15,022 bases of DNA. Source: JAVBQJ01 sp031549115. GTDB lineage: Bacteria > Verrucomicrobiota > Lentisphaeria > Victivallales > Victivallaceae. The translations under genes were made by a program, and so were the position numbers. The stretch lies in contig JAVBQJ010000044.1 of the NCBI GenBank assembly GCA_031549115.1, positions 1 through 15,022 on the forward strand. Reading direction: 5' to 3'. Below, one piece after another: positions 14,131 to 15,022 of the stretch (position 1 is the first letter of the stretch; the number at the start of each line of letters is the position of its first letter). The notes below the pieces were generated by a model that worked only from the letters and a program-made list of their open reading frames with translations, searched no databases and was not told the DNA's origin.

Positions 14131-15022
14131 ATGATACAGTTCGATTCCCAAGGGTGGTCGCTGGCGTCGTACCAGGTGAAGTGGCGGGATTTCTTCCGGT
14201 TTTCGGTATCCCGTCCGTGGGACTTCGTCCCGATGGAATTTGCCGGGGTCGCCGTCTCGGAGCGGACGGCGACTCTGGAAACGGACCGGCTGGAGCTGGT
14301 GTGCCGGGCCGCCGAGTGGGGGGAGAATCGAATTGTCTTCGATCTGGAGATCACGGCGCGAGCTGCGGTTGCGAATGCCGCTCTGGCTCTGGTTTTCCCG
14401 ACGCCGCCCGGGGGCCGGGTCACGATACCGATGAGTTTGTACAACAACAACCCGTCCACCCCGGCGGCGACGATAGTGCCGCGCTACGACGGCGCCGGCT
14501 GCGATTGCATTCTCTGCGAAGAATCCCGGCTGCCGGTCAAGGGCGTCAACTGCGAGGGAGATGGATACTCGATCAGTTGCTTCCTCGGCGGCGGCGACGA
14601 TCAATGGTCGCTGGGGATGCTCGGTGATGCGATCGCCGCCACCACCGGCATGGTCGGCTGCAACGGACGCAAAGATCATATCTATGGCAGCAAAAACCGG
14701 ATCGTCGAATTCGACGGGAATTACCGGAATCTGCGGCCGGGGGAACGGCTGCGGAAACGGGTGGTGTTCCAACTGGAACTAGTGTCGTGTCAACGCCAAA
14801 TTTGCAGCAAGACAGCTTCATTTTGCGCAGAGCCGCCGTGCGCCGCTGATGCCGGTCGATGTGACCATCGACCAAATCAGCGACCCGCGGCGGAATGCGC
14901 AAATGAGCTGCCGCGAAGCGGTTGCGTCCAGCCGGTCCCGGATTTGCGTTGCTCCGGCGCGGCCGTTACGTCGGTAGCGGCCGACCGGATCAGCGCAAAC
15001 CGGCCTCCGGCTGAATCGCAAT
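14131..15022 (+). CDS. Unrecognised protein, partial or disrupted near 14780
   Basis: The ATG at 14131 is preceded by TAAGGAAAAAAG, a good ribosome site 9 bp after the stop of the esterase/GH42-like gene, so the two are probably co-transcribed. No signal peptide is seen. Residues 1-217 look like a beta-strand-rich soluble domain with many Trp, Gly and acidic residues (for example IPMSLYNNNPSTPAATIVPR near 99-118 and a cysteine group CDCILC near 124-129). I do not recognise the family; position suggests a role with sugar-degrading enzymes. The frame stays open to the window edge, but from about codon 217 the translation becomes Cys/Arg/Pro/Ala-rich and the DNA folds into long hairpins. The real gene may therefore be interrupted there. 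The last about 80 codons should not be trusted as protein. Confidence 0.6.
   Translation, partial: MIQFDSQGWSLASYQVKWRDFFRFSVSRPWDFVPMEFAGVAVSERTATLETDRLELVCRAAEWGENRIVFDLEITARAAVANAALALVFPTPPGGRVTIPMSLYNNNPSTPAATIVPRYDGAGCDCILCEESRLPVKGVNCEGDGYSISCFLGGGDDQWSLGMLGDAIAATTGMVGCNGRKDHIYGSKNRIVEFDGNYRNLRPGERLRKRVVFQLELVSCQRQICSKTASFCAEPPCAADAGRCDHRPNQRPAAECANELPRSGCVQPVPDLRCSGAAVTSVAADRISANRPPAESQ
14781..15022. other. Structured DNA of different character; possible mobile element end or structured RNA
   Basis: Starting after AACT at 14777-14780 the sequence changes character and contains very strong base-pairing. One imperfect hairpin spans 14813-14910 with roughly 38 pairs: CAGCT/AGCTG, CATTT(T)GCGCA/TGCGCAAATG, CCGCC/GGCGG, CGCTGAT/ATCAGCG and GGTCGATG/CATCGACC around a TGAC loop. 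An outer pair, CAACGCCAAAT (14791-14801) with ATTTGCGTTG (14942-14951), encloses it with one bulge. A further hairpin spans 14953-14989. No transposase is visible within the window. A mobile element end (including the RNA-carrying end of an IS110/IS1111-type element), another structured RNA or an assembly join are all possible. Confidence 0.5.

Noticed and set aside
11572..14772. 1066-codon open frame on the minus strand
   Set aside because: Opposite the esterase/GH42-like gene and the next gene; composition rich in Arg, His, Gln and Pro, no motifs. Stop codons are rare in this antisense frame because of codon bias on the real strand.
14791..14990. Integron attC site
   Set aside because: The long imperfect palindrome is suggestive, but I find no RYYYAAC/GTTRRRY core pair at the expected ends.
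14818..15021. 67-codon minus-strand frame at the right edge as a transposase end
   Set aside because: Sequence shows no transposase motif and overlies the hairpin block; not supportable as a gene.

Overview
The window looks like part of a Lentisphaerota (Victivallales-type) or related PVC-group genome. This is an inference. It rests on the type IV pilin-like protein with an FTLIELLVVIAIIAIL-type N-terminus and large C-terminal domain (a gene type strongly expanded in that group), on large modular sugar-degrading enzymes, on a neutral-ceramidase-family protein, on a GntR/LacI hybrid regulator, and on GC-rich DNA. I could not run a database search, so all family calls come from motifs read by eye.

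Layout. (1) 1-4782, minus strand: a very large YD-repeat (RHS) protein whose C-terminus lies beyond the left edge. A good -35/-10 promoter sits upstream of it. (2) 4783-5567: about 0.8 kb with no convincing gene. It is packed with hairpins, a duplicated hairpin unit and a 10-bp tandem repeat. (3) 5568-8083, minus strand: a two-gene operon of a GntR/LacI-type regulator followed, through an ATGA stop/start overlap, by a neutral-ceramidase-family hydrolase. (4) 8084-8392: a divergent control region with a clear promoter in each direction and an inverted repeat between them. (5) 8393-14121, plus strand: a GH1 beta-glycosidase, a pilin-like secreted protein, and a 1107-residue secreted fusion of an SGNH (rhamnogalacturonan-acetylesterase-like) domain with a GH42-like glycosidase. 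(6) 14131 onward, plus strand: an unrecognised protein. After about 14780 its reading frame runs into DNA of a different character that folds into very long hairpins and continues past the right edge.

The middle of the window reads as a sugar-utilisation locus. The sugar-sensing regulator probably controls itself and the ceramidase-like gene, and may also control the divergent GH1 gene. The secreted esterase/glycosidase fusion would deacetylate and trim an acetylated, galactose-containing polysaccharide (pectin side chains are one option). The GH1 enzyme, which has no signal peptide, would finish the resulting oligosaccharides inside the cell. The RHS gene and the hairpin-rich spacer look unrelated to this pathway.

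The most unusual items are the esterase-GH42 fusion, the structured DNA at the right edge (possibly a mobile element or structured RNA), the hairpin-dense spacer at 4937-5510, and the apparent loss of the ceramidase nucleophile.
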